Shown in pieces: positions 50,824-62,325 of a DNA stretch of 64,000 nucleotides. Made by a program: the position numbers and the translations under genes. The notes beneath the pieces were generated by a model, which did not search any database, had not been told where the DNA came from, and saw only the letters and a program-made list of their open reading frames with translations. Positions within the stretch are counted from its first letter, which is position 1, and each line of letters opens with the position of its first letter. This DNA is from Frigoribacterium faeni (GTDB lineage Bacteria > Actinomycetota > Actinomycetes > Actinomycetales > Microbacteriaceae), in the NCBI RefSeq assembly GCF_011761235.1, contig NZ_JAAOYW010000003.1:124001-188000 (forward strand), in the 5' to 3' direction.

Positions 50824-52364
50824 GGCTCCAGACGATCGCCAACACGGTGCGGCACGAGCCGCGTCGCCTGCTGATCACGGTCGTCTCGGTCCTCCTCGTC
50901 CTCGGCGCCTCGCTCGCCGTCTCCGCGCTCGCGGGCTCGCTGCGCGACGACCCGCTCTCCGACGTGCGCGCCCTGGTCGTCGGGGGCGGGGCCCTCGTCG
51001 TCGTCGGCTACAGCGTGCTGCCCTTCTCGCGCGTCCGGCCCCCGTGGAGCGACCCGCGCCGGCTCGCCGTCCTCGGCGTGCCCGAGGGGGCGGCCGCGAT
51101 CGGCCTCGCCCTGGGCGGCGCGATCGGGCTGCCCGTGCTCGCCCTCGTCGCCGTGGCCCCCGGCTACGTCCGGTCGTGGGGAGAGGGGCAGGGCATCGCC
51201 TCCCTCGCGGTCGTCTCGGTGGTGCTGGCCGGCCTCACGGCCTACCTCGCGTCCCTGGTCGCCGCCACGGTCAACAGCGTGGTGCTCACGACGCGGCGGG
51301 CCCGGCAGTTCCTCGTCGCGGGCGCCGTCGTGGTCGCGGTGCTGCTCGTGCCGCTGGTCGTCGACCTGGTGCGCGCGTCCCTGCCGGGCGGCACGAGCCG
51401 GGGCGTCGTCGCCGACGTCCTCGCCTGGACGCCCTTCGGGGCGGCCCTCGCCGTGCCCGGCCACGCCGCCGTCGGCGAGACGGGCCGCGTCGTCGCCGAC
51501 CTCGTCGTCGCGGTGCTCACCCTCGTCGCCCTCTGGGTCGCCTGGCGCGCCCTCGTCGCGCGGGCCTTCGTCGACCAGCCCGAGCCCGACGTGGCCGACG
51601 ACGCGGCGGGCCTCGGCTGGTTCGAGTTCGTGCGCGCCACCCCGACCGGCGCCGTGGCCGGCCGCAGCCTGACCTACTGGATGCGCGACGCCCGCTACCG
51701 CATGTCGCTCGTCATCATCCCGATCCTCCCGCTGCTCGTGGTGCCGCTCGGCATCGCCGGCATCAGCTGGCACTGGCTCGCGCTCGTGCCCGTGCCCCTC
51801 ATGTGCCTCATCCTCGGGTTCCTGCCGCACAACGACGTCGCCTACGACAGCACGGCCCTCTGGCTGCACGTCGCGGCCGGCACGCGGGGCCTGGCCGACC
51901 GGGCGGGGCGACTGGCGCCTCCTCTGCTGCTCGGCGTGCCGCTCGTGGTGCTCGGCTCGGTCGTCGCGACCTGGCTCTTCGGCGACTGGGGCGCGCTGCT
52001 GCCCGAGATCGGCGTCTCGGCCGGTCTGCTGCTCAGCGGCCTCGGGCTCTCGAGCGTGATGTCGGCGGCCATGCCGTACGCCGCGGTCCGCCCGCACGAC
52101 GACCCGTTCCAGCAGCCGCAGGCCCACGGCAGCGCCTCGGTCACCGCGCAGGTCACGATGATCGGCGGGGCCGTGCTGGCCACGTCGCCGTCGCTCTGGT
52201 TCGCCGGCCGCTACCTGCTCCAGGGGCAGGAGGGGGCCGACGTCATGTCGTTCCTCCTCGGCCTCGCGGCGGGGGTCGTCGTGCTGGTGGCCGGCGTGGC
52301 GATCGGCTCGCGGACCTTCACGCGGCGGGCGCCCGAGCTGCTGGCCTTCACCCTGCGCAGCTGA
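50799..52364 (+). CDS. ABC transporter permease, ABC-2-like, substrate unknown
   Basis: Protein of 521 residues with about 12 hydrophobic segments (LLITVVSVLLVLGASLAVSA; ALVVGGGALVVVGYSVL; LVIIPILPLLVVPLGIAGI; LLLGVPLVVLGSVVATWLF; FLLGLAAGVVVLVAGVAIG). A conserved-looking cytoplasmic part RSLTYWMRDARYRMSL lies in the middle. It pairs with the ATPase upstream: ATG 50799 lies inside the end of that gene and has GGAGG upstream. Large two-component ABC-2 exporters of this kind are common in actinobacteria and their cargo is mostly unknown. Confidence 0.8.
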   Translation: MVAELLRLRLQTIANTVRHEPRRLLITVVSVLLVLGASLAVSALAGSLRDDPLSDVRALVVGGGALVVVGYSVLPFSRVRPPWSDPRRLAVLGVPEGAAAIGLALGGAIGLPVLALVAVAPGYVRSWGEGQGIASLAVVSVVLAGLTAYLASLVAATVNSVVLTTRRARQFLVAGAVVVAVLLVPLVVDLVRASLPGGTSRGVVADVLAWTPFGAALAVPGHAAVGETGRVVADLVVAVLTLVALWVAWRALVARAFVDQPEPDVADDAAGLGWFEFVRATPTGAVAGRSLTYWMRDARYRMSLVIIPILPLLVVPLGIAGISWHWLALVPVPLMCLILGFLPHNDVAYDSTALWLHVAAGTRGLADRAGRLAPPLLLGVPLVVLGSVVATWLFGDWGALLPEIGVSAGLLLSGLGLSSVMSAAMPYAAVRPHDDPFQQPQAHGSASVTAQVTMIGGAVLATSPSLWFAGRYLLQGQEGADVMSFLLGLAAGVVVLVAGVAIGSRTFTRRAPELLAFTLRS

Positions 52365-52375
52365 CACCGACGACG

Positions 52376-52381
52376 TACCAT
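52376..52381 (+). promoter_or_regulatory. Leaderless-type -10 box of the DUF3039 gene
   Basis: TACCAT, seven bases, then the ATG at 52389. It follows the permease stop by 12 bases, so the gene can be transcribed separately. Confidence 0.45.
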
Positions 52382-52388
52382 TGTCGTC

Positions 52389-52649
52389 ATGAGCGACACA
52401 CAGACCGGCGGCGGACTCGACGTGCTGGACCGCGAGCTCGAGAAGCTCCTCAACGAAGATGCCGTCGACCCCGGCGACCACGAGCGCTTCTCGCACTACG
52501 TGAAGAAGGACAAGATCATGGAGTCGGCGCTGAGCGGCAAGCCCGTGAAGGCGCTGTGCGGCAAGAAGTGGACCCCGGGGCGCGACCCCGAGAAGTTCCC
52601 CGTCTGCCCGACCTGCAAAGAGGTCTACGAGAAGATGAAGTCCGAGTAG
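52389..52649 (+). CDS. DUF3039 small protein with possible zinc site
   Basis: Protein of 86 residues: acidic helix (LDRELEKLLNEDAVDPGDHE), then RFSHYVKKDKIMESALSG, then ALCGKKWTPGRDPEKFPVCP with TCKEVYEKM. The C-x(n)-C-x2-C spacing plus the nearby His fits a small zinc ribbon. DUF3039 is conserved across actinobacteria with no known function and often stands next to pncB, as here (convergent). Lysine-rich compared with its neighbours, which may point to nucleic-acid binding (inference). Confidence 0.87.
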   Translation: MSDTQTGGGLDVLDRELEKLLNEDAVDPGDHERFSHYVKKDKIMESALSGKPVKALCGKKWTPGRDPEKFPVCPTCKEVYEKMKSE

Positions 52650-52662
52650 GGCCGCTGCCCGC

Positions 52663-53952
52663 TCACTCGTAGACGGTCGGCAGCACCGGGTCGCCGCGCC
52701 CGAGGCGGAACGCGCTCGGCGGCAGCTCGTGCACAGCGGCCGCGCGGTGCTCCCGGGCCCGCTGCACGCCCTGGGGGCCCGTCCAGCGCTCGTCCACGAC
52801 GCCGTCGGTGACGAGGGGCACGAGGAGGCGCCGCTCGCCGTCGCCGGTCGACTCGCCCCCGATGCGCACCAGCTCGGTCGTCGCGACGCCGTCCACGAGC
52901 ACGCGCACCGGCTCTTTGCGGCCTCCGACGGTCGCCTTGTCGGCCGACTTCTTCGCCACCGAGACCCACTCGCCGTCGGCGCCCTGGCGCGCGACGAGCT
53001 TGAACACCATGCCGGCGGCCGGGTGCCCCGAGCCCGACACCACGGAGGTGCCGACGCCGTAGCTGTCGACCGGCGCCGCCCGGAGCGCCGCGATCGTGTA
53101 CTCGTCGAGGTCGTTCGTGACGGTGATCTTCGTGCCGGTCGCGCCGAGGTCGTCGAGCTGCTTGCGCACCTGCGAGACGAGCGCGGGCAGGTCGCCGCTG
53201 TCGATGCGGACGGCGCCGAGCCCCGTGCCGGCGACCTCGACGGCGGTGCGCACCGCGGTGGGGATGTCGTAGGTGTCGACGAGCAGCGTGGTGCCGGGGC
53301 CGAGGCTCGCCACCTGGGCCTCGAAGGCCTCGCGCTCGGTGTCGTGCAGCAGGGTGAAGGCGTGCGCGGCGGTGCCCATCGTGGGCACGCCCCAGGTGCG
53401 TCCCGCCTCGAGGTTGCTCGTGGCGCGGAAGCCGGCGATGTAGGCGGCGCGGGCCGCGGCGACCGCGCTGCGCTCGCCCGTGCGGCGCGACCCCATCTCG
53501 GCGAGGGGCCTGCCGTCGGCCGCCGACACCATGCGGGCCGCGGCGCTGGCCACGGCGGAGTCGTAGTTGAAGACGCTGAGCGCGAGGGTCTCGAGCAGCA
53601 CGCCCTCGGCGAAGCTCGACTCGACCACCAGCAGCGGCGACCCCGGCAGGTAGACCTCGCCCTCGGCGTAGCCGCGGATGTCGCCCGAGAAGCGGTAGTC
53701 GGCCAGCCAGTCGACCGTGCGGTCGTCGACGACGTGCCCGTCGCGCAGCCAGGCCAGCTCGGCGTCGCCGAAGCGGAACCGGCTCAGCTCGGCGAGGAAC
53801 CGACCCGTGCCGGCGACGAGGCCGTAGCGCCGTCCCTGCGGCAGGCGCCGGGCGAAGAGCTCGAACACGCTCTGCCGGTCGGCGGTGCCGGCCTTCAGGG
53901 CCGCCTCCACCATGGTGATCTCGTAGCGGTCGGTCAGCAGTGCACTGGTCAC
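52663..53952 (-). CDS. pncB: Nicotinate phosphoribosyltransferase
   Basis: Protein of 429 residues. It joins nicotinate to PRPP, with ATP hydrolysis, to make nicotinate mononucleotide in NAD salvage. Family landmarks: LLTDRYEITMVEAALKAG at the N-terminus (the TDxYExxM motif), [20 protein letters not shown] (the phospho-site His region, here with Arg/Thr), ATSNLEAG, GTAAHAFTL, LLVDTYDIPTAV, VRIDSGDLPALV and GVGTSVVSGSGHPA (PRPP binding). Start GTG six bases after TAGTGT. Converges on DUF3039 with a 13-base gap. Confidence 0.92.
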   Translation of the reverse strand: MTSALLTDRYEITMVEAALKAGTADRQSVFELFARRLPQGRRYGLVAGTGRFLAELSRFRFGDAELAWLRDGHVVDDRTVDWLADYRFSGDIRGYAEGEVYLPGSPLLVVESSFAEGVLLETLALSVFNYDSAVASAAARMVSAADGRPLAEMGSRRTGERSAVAAARAAYIAGFRATSNLEAGRTWGVPTMGTAAHAFTLLHDTEREAFEAQVASLGPGTTLLVDTYDIPTAVRTAVEVAGTGLGAVRIDSGDLPALVSQVRKQLDDLGATGTKITVTNDLDEYTIAALRAAPVDSYGVGTSVVSGSGHPAAGMVFKLVARQGADGEWVSVAKKSADKATVGGRKEPVRVLVDGVATTELVRIGGESTGDGERRLLVPLVTDGVVDERWTGPQGVQRAREHRAAAVHELPPSAFRLGRGDPVLPTVYE

Positions 53953-53958
53953 GTGCCC

Positions 53959-53964
53959 ACACTA
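53959..53964 (-). promoter_or_regulatory. Leaderless-type -10 box of pncB
   Basis: TAGTGT on the minus strand, six bases before the GTG at 53952. Confidence 0.5.
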
Positions 53965-54020
53965 GGGGAGCGGCGGCGGTCGTGACCGGGGCGTCCGGGC
54001 TCGCCGCGCCTCCTTCCGGG

Positions 54021-54026
54021 TAGGCT
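54021..54026 (+). promoter_or_regulatory. Leaderless-type -10 box of murI
   Basis: TAGGCT, eight bases, then the GTG at 54035; spacing slightly longer than the common six. Confidence 0.4.
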
Positions 54027-54034
54027 CGTCGACC

Positions 54035-54892
54035 GTGACGGACGCACCCATCGGAGTCTTCGACAGCGGCGTGGGCGGGCTGACCGTCTCGCGGGCGATC
54101 ATCGACCAGCTGCCCCGCGAGTCGGTGCTCTACGTCGGCGACACCGTCCACTCGCCGTACGGCCCGAAGCCCATCGCGCAGGTGCGCGAGTACGCCCTCG
54201 CCGTCATGGACGACCTCGTGGCCCAGGGCGTGAAGCTGCTCGTCATCGCCTGCAACACCGCCTCGGCCGCCGTGCTGCGCGACGCCCGTGAGCGCTACAC
54301 CGAGGGGGCGGGCATCCCCGTCGTCGAGGTCATCCAGCCCGCCGTGCGCTCGGCCGTGGGCCAGACGCGGAACAAGCGCATCGGCGTCATCGGCACCGAG
54401 GGCACGATCCGCTCGCGCGCCTACGAGGACGCCTTCGCCGCCGCCGCCGACCTGCAGCTCTTCACGCAGGCCTGCCCGCGCTTCGTCGAGTTCGTCGAGG
54501 CCGGCGACACCTCGAGCCCCGAGCTGCGTGAGCTCGCCGCCGGGTACCTGGCGCCGCTGCGCGAGGCCGGCGTCGACACCCTCGTGCTCGGCTGCACGCA
54601 CTACCCGCTGCTGTCGGCCGCCATCCAGTACGTGATGGGGCCGGAGGTGCGGCTCGTCTCGAGCGCGGACGAGACGGCCGCCGACGTGTACCGCACCCTC
54701 GTCGACCACGACCTCGAGGCGCCGGCGGGCAGCGTGCCCCGGTACGAATTCGAGGCGACGGGCGCCGACGAGGGCGGGTTCCTGCGGCTCGCGAAGCGGT
54801 TCCTCGGGCCCGAGGTGTCGCGCGTCGGCCACCTCGAGACCGGCGCCATCGAGCTGCCCGACGGCCTGCGCGCGGCCGGCCCGCGCGCCTGA
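54035..54892 (+). CDS. murI: Glutamate racemase
   Basis: Protein of 285 residues. It interconverts L- and D-glutamate, supplying D-Glu for peptidoglycan. Active-site landmarks are all present: [16 protein letters not shown] (Asp/Ser), [25 protein letters not shown] (first catalytic Cys) and [12 protein letters not shown] (second catalytic Cys with its His). The C-terminal 25 residues after [14 protein letters not shown] are variable. It heads a murI-rph-rdgB series whose order is common in actinobacteria (compare Rv1338, Rv1340, Rv1341). The GTG start comes shortly after a TAGGCT box. Confidence 0.94.
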   Translation: MTDAPIGVFDSGVGGLTVSRAIIDQLPRESVLYVGDTVHSPYGPKPIAQVREYALAVMDDLVAQGVKLLVIACNTASAAVLRDARERYTEGAGIPVVEVIQPAVRSAVGQTRNKRIGVIGTEGTIRSRAYEDAFAAAADLQLFTQACPRFVEFVEAGDTSSPELRELAAGYLAPLREAGVDTLVLGCTHYPLLSAAIQYVMGPEVRLVSSADETAADVYRTLVDHDLEAPAGSVPRYEFEATGADEGGFLRLAKRFLGPEVSRVGHLETGAIELPDGLRAAGPRA

Positions 54893-54930
54893 CCGGACCA
54901 GACCAGCCAGACCAGATCAGACCAGACCCG
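54893..54930. repeat. Short imperfect GACCA/AGACC repeat between murI and rph
   Basis: About six copies of GACCA-like pentamers (GGACCAGACCAGCCAGACC and onward) fill half of the 71-base gap, ahead of the GGGGAGA ribosome-binding site of rph. It probably arose by slippage. Confidence 0.7.
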
Positions 54931-54963
54931 GCACGCCGGGCCCACCCGACCAGGGGAGACACC

Positions 54964-55707
54964 ATGACCGACACCACCGACCTCGTCCGCGCCGACGGCC
55001 GCCGGGCCGACCAGCTGCGCCGCGTCACCATCGAGAAGGGCTGGAGCGCCCAGGCCGAGGGCAGCGCCCTCGTCTCGTTCGGCGACACCAAGGTGCTGTG
55101 CACCGCCTCCTTCACCAACGGCGTGCCGCGCTGGCTCGCCGGCAAGGGCAAGGGCTGGGTCACCGCCGAGTACGCGATGCTGCCGCGCGCCACCGGCTCG
55201 CGCAACGACCGCGAGAGCGTCAAGGGCAAGATCGGCGGCCGCACCCACGAGATCTCGCGCCTGATCGGCCGCAGCCTCCGCGCGGTCGTCGACACGAAGG
55301 CCCTGGGCGAGAACACGATCGTGCTCGACTGCGACGTGCTGCAGGCCGACGGCGGCACCCGCACGGCCGCCATCACGGGCGCGTACGTCGCCCTCGCCCA
55401 GGCGATCGAGTGGGGCCGCGAGAAGAAGTTCATCGGCCAGAAGGCCACCCCGCTGACCGACAGCGTCGCCGCCGTCTCGGTGGGCATCGTCGACGGCGTC
55501 CCGCTGCTCGACCTCGCCTACGTCGAGGACGTCCGCGCCGAGACCGACATGAACGTCGTCGTCACGGGCTCCGGCCTGTTCGTCGAGGTGCAGGGCACGG
55601 CCGAGGGCGCGCCCTTCGACCGCCGCGAGCTCGGCGAGCTGCTCGACCTGGCCGTCGCCGGGGGCGCCGACCTGACGCGCGTCCAGCAGGAGGTGCTGGG
55701 CGCGTGA
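54964..55707 (+). CDS. rph: Ribonuclease PH
   Basis: Protein of 247 residues, the normal size. It is a phosphate-dependent 3'-5' exoribonuclease that trims the 3' end of tRNA precursors and works as a hexamer. Family motifs: [19 protein letters not shown] at the N-terminus, [40 protein letters not shown] (phosphate-binding Arg) and [27 protein letters not shown] lies before the ATG. It overlaps rdgB by GTGA, so the two are translationally coupled. Confidence 0.95.
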   Translation: MTDTTDLVRADGRRADQLRRVTIEKGWSAQAEGSALVSFGDTKVLCTASFTNGVPRWLAGKGKGWVTAEYAMLPRATGSRNDRESVKGKIGGRTHEISRLIGRSLRAVVDTKALGENTIVLDCDVLQADGGTRTAAITGAYVALAQAIEWGREKKFIGQKATPLTDSVAAVSVGIVDGVPLLDLAYVEDVRAETDMNVVVTGSGLFVEVQGTAEGAPFDRRELGELLDLAVAGGADLTRVQQEVLGA

Positions 55708-56306
55708 CGCAGGTCGTCATCGCCACGCACAACCAGGGCAAGGTGCGCGAGCTGCGGCTGCTGCTCGCCGAGACCGCGCCCGGCGTCGAGCTCGTCGCCT
55801 ACGACGGCCCCGAGCCCGTCGAGGACGGCGACACCTTCGCCGCCAACGCGCTGATCAAGGCCCGGGCGGCGGCCGCCCACACCGGGCTGCCGGCGCTCGC
55901 CGACGACAGCGGCATCTCGGTGGACGCCCTGGGCGGGGCCCCCGGCATCCACTCGGCGCGGTACGCGGGCACCCGCGACGACGACGACAACATCGACCTG
56001 CTGCTGGCGAACCTCGTCGGGGCCGCCGACCGCTCGGCGCACTTCTCGTGCGCCGCGGCGCTCGTCGTGCCGGCGTCGGCGGACGGCTCGGTCGCCGCCC
56101 GCGAGCTGGTGGAGTACGGCGAGTGGCCGGGCACCGTGCTGGAGGCGCGGGTCGGCACGGGCGGGCACGGCTACGACCCCGTGTTCCGCGCCGACGGCGA
56201 CGACCGCAGCGCGGCACAGCTCACGCCGGACGAGAAGAACGCGGTCAGCCACCGGTCGCGCGCGTTCCGGGCGATCGCCCCGCACGTGGCGGCGCTCGCC
56301 GGCTAG
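55704..56306 (+). CDS. rdgB: Non-canonical purine NTP pyrophosphatase (RdgB/HAM1)
   Basis: Protein of 200 residues. It hydrolyses dITP, XTP and related NTPs to monophosphates, keeping them out of DNA and RNA. Motifs: [18 protein letters not shown] at the N-terminus, [53 protein letters not shown] and [16 protein letters not shown]. The GTG start overlaps the rph stop (GTGA). No gene follows on this strand for some distance; the region behind holds two inverted repeats. Confidence 0.95.
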   Translation: MTQVVIATHNQGKVRELRLLLAETAPGVELVAYDGPEPVEDGDTFAANALIKARAAAAHTGLPALADDSGISVDALGGAPGIHSARYAGTRDDDDNIDLLLANLVGAADRSAHFSCAAALVVPASADGSVAARELVEYGEWPGTVLEARVGTGGHGYDPVFRADGDDRSAAQLTPDEKNAVSHRSRAFRAIAPHVAALAG

Positions 56307-56342
56307 GGCGCGGCCGGCCGGTGGCCGGGCGGGCGGCACGAC

Positions 56343-56431
56343 TCAGGACGCGGCCGGCCCGGGTTCCTGACCGGTGCACGGTGCAGGACCACCGCCTCCT
56401 GAACTGCACGGATCAGGACGCGCGTTCCTGA
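56343..56431. repeat. Two TCAGGA...TCCTGA inverted repeats after rdgB
   Basis: TCAGGACGCG...GTTCCTGA at 56343-56370 and again, more compact, TCAGGACGCGCGTTCCTGA at 56413-56431, with a lone CTCCTGAAC between. They lie in the 150 bases between rdgB and the convergent dedA gene. They could act as terminator hairpins or protein-binding sites. Confidence 0.45.
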
Positions 56432-56459
56432 ACGGGGAGAGGGACGGAGGGCGGGGGCG

Positions 56460-57200
56460 TCAGACCTGGGTCGGGGTGGGGCCGGTCGCGGGGGCGTCGG
56501 TGGCCGCGTCGGCGGCGAGCGGCTCGGCCTCCGCGGTGCCGTCGGCCTCGTGCTGCTTGGCCGTGTGCACCCCGTGGAGGTAGTGGATCGCCACGGGGAT
56601 GACCGTCGCGAGCACGGCCCCGAGCAGGATCAGGTCGATGTAGGTGCTGACGAAGTCGGCGATCGGCGGGATGTGGCCGATGCCGAAGCCCAGCATCGTG
56701 ACGCCGAAGCCCCAGACCAGGGCGCCGATGCCGTTGTAGAGCGAGTAGCGCCGGTAGCTCATGTGGCCGACGCCCGCCATGATCGGCGCGAAGGTGCGGA
56801 CGACCGGGACGAAGCGGGCGATGATCACCGCGAGCGGCCCGAACCTCTCGAAGAAGGCGTTGGTGCGCTTGACGTTGGCCTTGCTGAAGAGCCCGCTCTC
56901 TTTCCGCTCGAAGATGCGCGGGCCGACCTTGTGGCCGATCAGGTAGCCGAGCTCGCCGCCCGCGAAGGCCGCGATGCCGATGAGGATCGCGATCAGCCAG
57001 ATCGGCAGGCCGAGGGCGCCGGGGTTCGTGGCCGCGAGGATGCCCGTGATGATGAGCAGCGTGTCGCCGGGGAACAGGAACCCGATCAACAGGCCGGTCT
57101 CGGCGAACACGAGCAGGCAGACGCCGAGAACGGCCCACGGGCCGAACGCCGAGAGCAGGTACTCGGGGTCGAGCCACGAGATGGTCGCCAGGGGCAGCAT
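56460..57200 (-). CDS. DedA family membrane protein
   Basis: Protein of 246 residues. DedA/VTT domain (about 15-190): FAETGLLIGFLFPGDTLLI (conserved E and PGD), GGELGYLIGHKVGPRIF, the charged re-entrant FFERFGPLAVIIARFVPVVR (F-x3-G, R-F-x-P-x-x-R) and TFAPIMAGVGHMSYRRY. About five membrane segments, then a His/Glu/Ala tail of about 40 residues. DedA proteins are linked to undecaprenyl-phosphate or phosphatidylethanolamine flipping and to membrane stress tolerance. The ATG has AGAAAGAG upstream. It lies 40 bases downstream of tRNA-Leu on the same strand. Confidence 0.88.
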   Translation of the reverse strand: MLPLATISWLDPEYLLSAFGPWAVLGVCLLVFAETGLLIGFLFPGDTLLIITGILAATNPGALGLPIWLIAILIGIAAFAGGELGYLIGHKVGPRIFERKESGLFSKANVKRTNAFFERFGPLAVIIARFVPVVRTFAPIMAGVGHMSYRRYSLYNGIGALVWGFGVTMLGFGIGHIPPIADFVSTYIDLILLGAVLATVIPVAIHYLHGVHTAKQHEADGTAEAEPLAADAATDAPATGPTPTQV

Positions 57201-57239
57201 GAGTCTCTTTCTGGAGTGCGAGCGTGCTCAGGCTACTCG

Positions 57240-57321
57240 TGCGGGAGAAGGGACTTGAACCCTCACGCCCGAAGGCACAGGAACCTAAATCCTGCGTGTC
57301 TGCCAGTTTCACCACTCCCGC
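57240..57321 (-). tRNA. tRNA-Leu (anticodon UAG)
   Basis: Class II tRNA on the minus strand. The acceptor stem GCGGGAG pairs with CTCCCGC. The anticodon arm CAGGA-TTTAGGT-TCCTG gives anticodon UAG. A long variable arm (GTGCC-TTCG-GGCGT type) and a T arm with GGTTCAAGTCC are present. The discriminator is A. CCA is not encoded, unlike the initiator tRNA in this window. Confidence 0.93.
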
Positions 57322-57360
57322 GGGCAGACCGATCCTACCGAGGAGGAGCGGGTCGGCTCG

Positions 57361-58632
57361 TCAGCGCAGCTCGCGCGGCACGTGCGGCGAGTACCGCGGC
57401 ACGTAGCGGAGCAGGATGACGGCGCCGACGAGGCCCAGCACGCCCATGACGCCGCTCGCGAGCGAGATCGACACGACGGCGGTGAGCCCCGAGATGAGCA
57501 GGGGCGCCGCCGCGCTGCCGGCGTCGCCGGTGAAGCGCCAGGCCCCGAGGAACGGCGCCGGGTCGGCCCGGTCGGCGAGGTCGGCCCCGAGGGTCATGAG
57601 GATGCCGCTGCCGATGCCGTTGGCGAGCGACATGAACATGGCGACGGCGACGAACCAGCCCACCCGGGCGTCGAGGTCGTGGGTGAGCGAGAGCGCCAGG
57701 TACGAGATCGACAGCCCGACCATCGAGGGCACGGCGCTCCACAGGCGGCCCCACCTGTCCATGATCTGGCCGCTCGTGTAGAACAGCGCGAAGTCGACGG
57801 CCCCGGCGATGCCGATGATGAGGGCGGTCTGGGGCGCGCTCACGCCGATGCTCACGGCCCAGAGCGGCAGGATCACCTGGCGCCCGGCGCGCATCGCGCC
57901 GATCAGGGCGGCCCCGCTGCCGAGCTTGACGAGGACGCCGCGGTGGCGGGCGAGCGTGCGGAACAGGCCCTCCGCCTCCTTCGCCACCGCCTCCTCGCCC
58001 GGGGTCGGGGCGTCGACGGGCGCCGCGGCGGCGGCCCGGCGCTCGCGGAGCACCTCGGACGGGTCCCGCAGCACGAGCAGCACGGCGGCGGCGCCGAGGC
58101 AGCCGGCCACGTGGATCCAGAACGCCGACTGCGTCGAGCCCGTCAGGTGGATCGTGCCGGCCGCGAGGAACGGCCCGACGAAGTAGCCGAGGCGGAAGAC
58201 GCCGCCCAGGCTCGACAGCGCCCGCGCGCGCACCTCGACGGGCACGAAGCTGGTCATGAACGCGTGCCGGGCCAGGGCGAACACGGCGGTCGCGAGGCCG
58301 ATCAGCAGCACGCCGCCGGCCAGCACCCACTCGTTGGGCGCGGCCACGCAGGTGAGCAGGCCGACGATGCTCACGAGGGCCGCCGAGATCATCGCCGTGC
58401 GCTCGCCGATGCGCGAGACGAGCCAGCCGCTGGGGACGTCGCCGATCAGCTCGCCGACGAGGATCAGCGCCGCGACGAACGCGGCGAAGGGCAACGACGC
58501 CCCGAGGTCGCTGGCGACGACCGGGATGATCGGGATGATCGCGCCCTCGCCGATGGCGAACAGCGCGGCGGGGAGGAAGGCCGACAGGGCGACGGACCGG
58601 AACGAGAAGGCGGGGGAGGGCGTCGACGTCAT
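57361..58632 (-). CDS. MFS transporter
   Basis: Protein of about 423 residues with 12 membrane helices in two halves joined by a charged loop (RERRAAAAAPVDAPTPGEEA, about 195-225). The helix 2-3 loop GDVPSGWLVSRIGERTAM is the MFS motif A variant (G-x3-D/SGWL-x-R-x-G-x-R). PVEVRARALSSLGG follows helix 4-5, and SGQIMDRWGRLW repeats the motif in the second half. It resembles drug or small-molecule efflux proteins; cargo unknown. ATG 58632 is preferred: the GTG at 58644 falls inside the TAGTGT box at 58643-58648. Confidence 0.85.
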   Translation of the reverse strand: MTSTPSPAFSFRSVALSAFLPAALFAIGEGAIIPIIPVVASDLGASLPFAAFVAALILVGELIGDVPSGWLVSRIGERTAMISAALVSIVGLLTCVAAPNEWVLAGGVLLIGLATAVFALARHAFMTSFVPVEVRARALSSLGGVFRLGYFVGPFLAAGTIHLTGSTQSAFWIHVAGCLGAAAVLLVLRDPSEVLRERRAAAAAPVDAPTPGEEAVAKEAEGLFRTLARHRGVLVKLGSGAALIGAMRAGRQVILPLWAVSIGVSAPQTALIIGIAGAVDFALFYTSGQIMDRWGRLWSAVPSMVGLSISYLALSLTHDLDARVGWFVAVAMFMSLANGIGSGILMTLGADLADRADPAPFLGAWRFTGDAGSAAAPLLISGLTAVVSISLASGVMGVLGLVGAVILLRYVPRYSPHVPRELR

Positions 58633-58697
58633 GGCACGAGCCACACTATGCCCGCCCGCGAGCGCGGCGCCCCCGCCGGGGGCGGCCCCCGGGTGCC

Positions 58698-58703
58698 TAC
58701 ACT
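58698..58703 (+). promoter_or_regulatory. Leaderless-type -10 box of mnmA
   Basis: TACACT, six bases, then the ATG at 58710. It would also serve the overlapping ligA. Confidence 0.5.
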
Positions 58704-58709
58704 TGACGG

Positions 58710-62218
<3,509 letters not shown>

Positions 62219-62251
62219 CGAAATCCCTGGTCAGGAGGCGGGTCGCGCTCG

Positions 62252-62257
62252 TAGGAT
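62252..62257 (+). promoter_or_regulatory. Possible -10 box of the DUF1023 hydrolase gene
   Basis: TAGGAT, about 68 bases before the GTG at 62326. The leader ends with the purine-rich ribosome-binding site GGGGGAAAG. Confidence 0.4.
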
Positions 62258-62325
62258 GAGGGCGCGCATCGACCAGGACTGTAGGGGGTCGTGGCTCAGG
62301 TGCGCACGAGGGGGAAAGACCCGAC

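Noticed and set aside
54893-54960. Riboswitch or attenuator before rph
   Set aside because: The gap is only 71 bases and consists of a GACCA slippage repeat plus a ribosome-binding site; no stable hairpin was seen.
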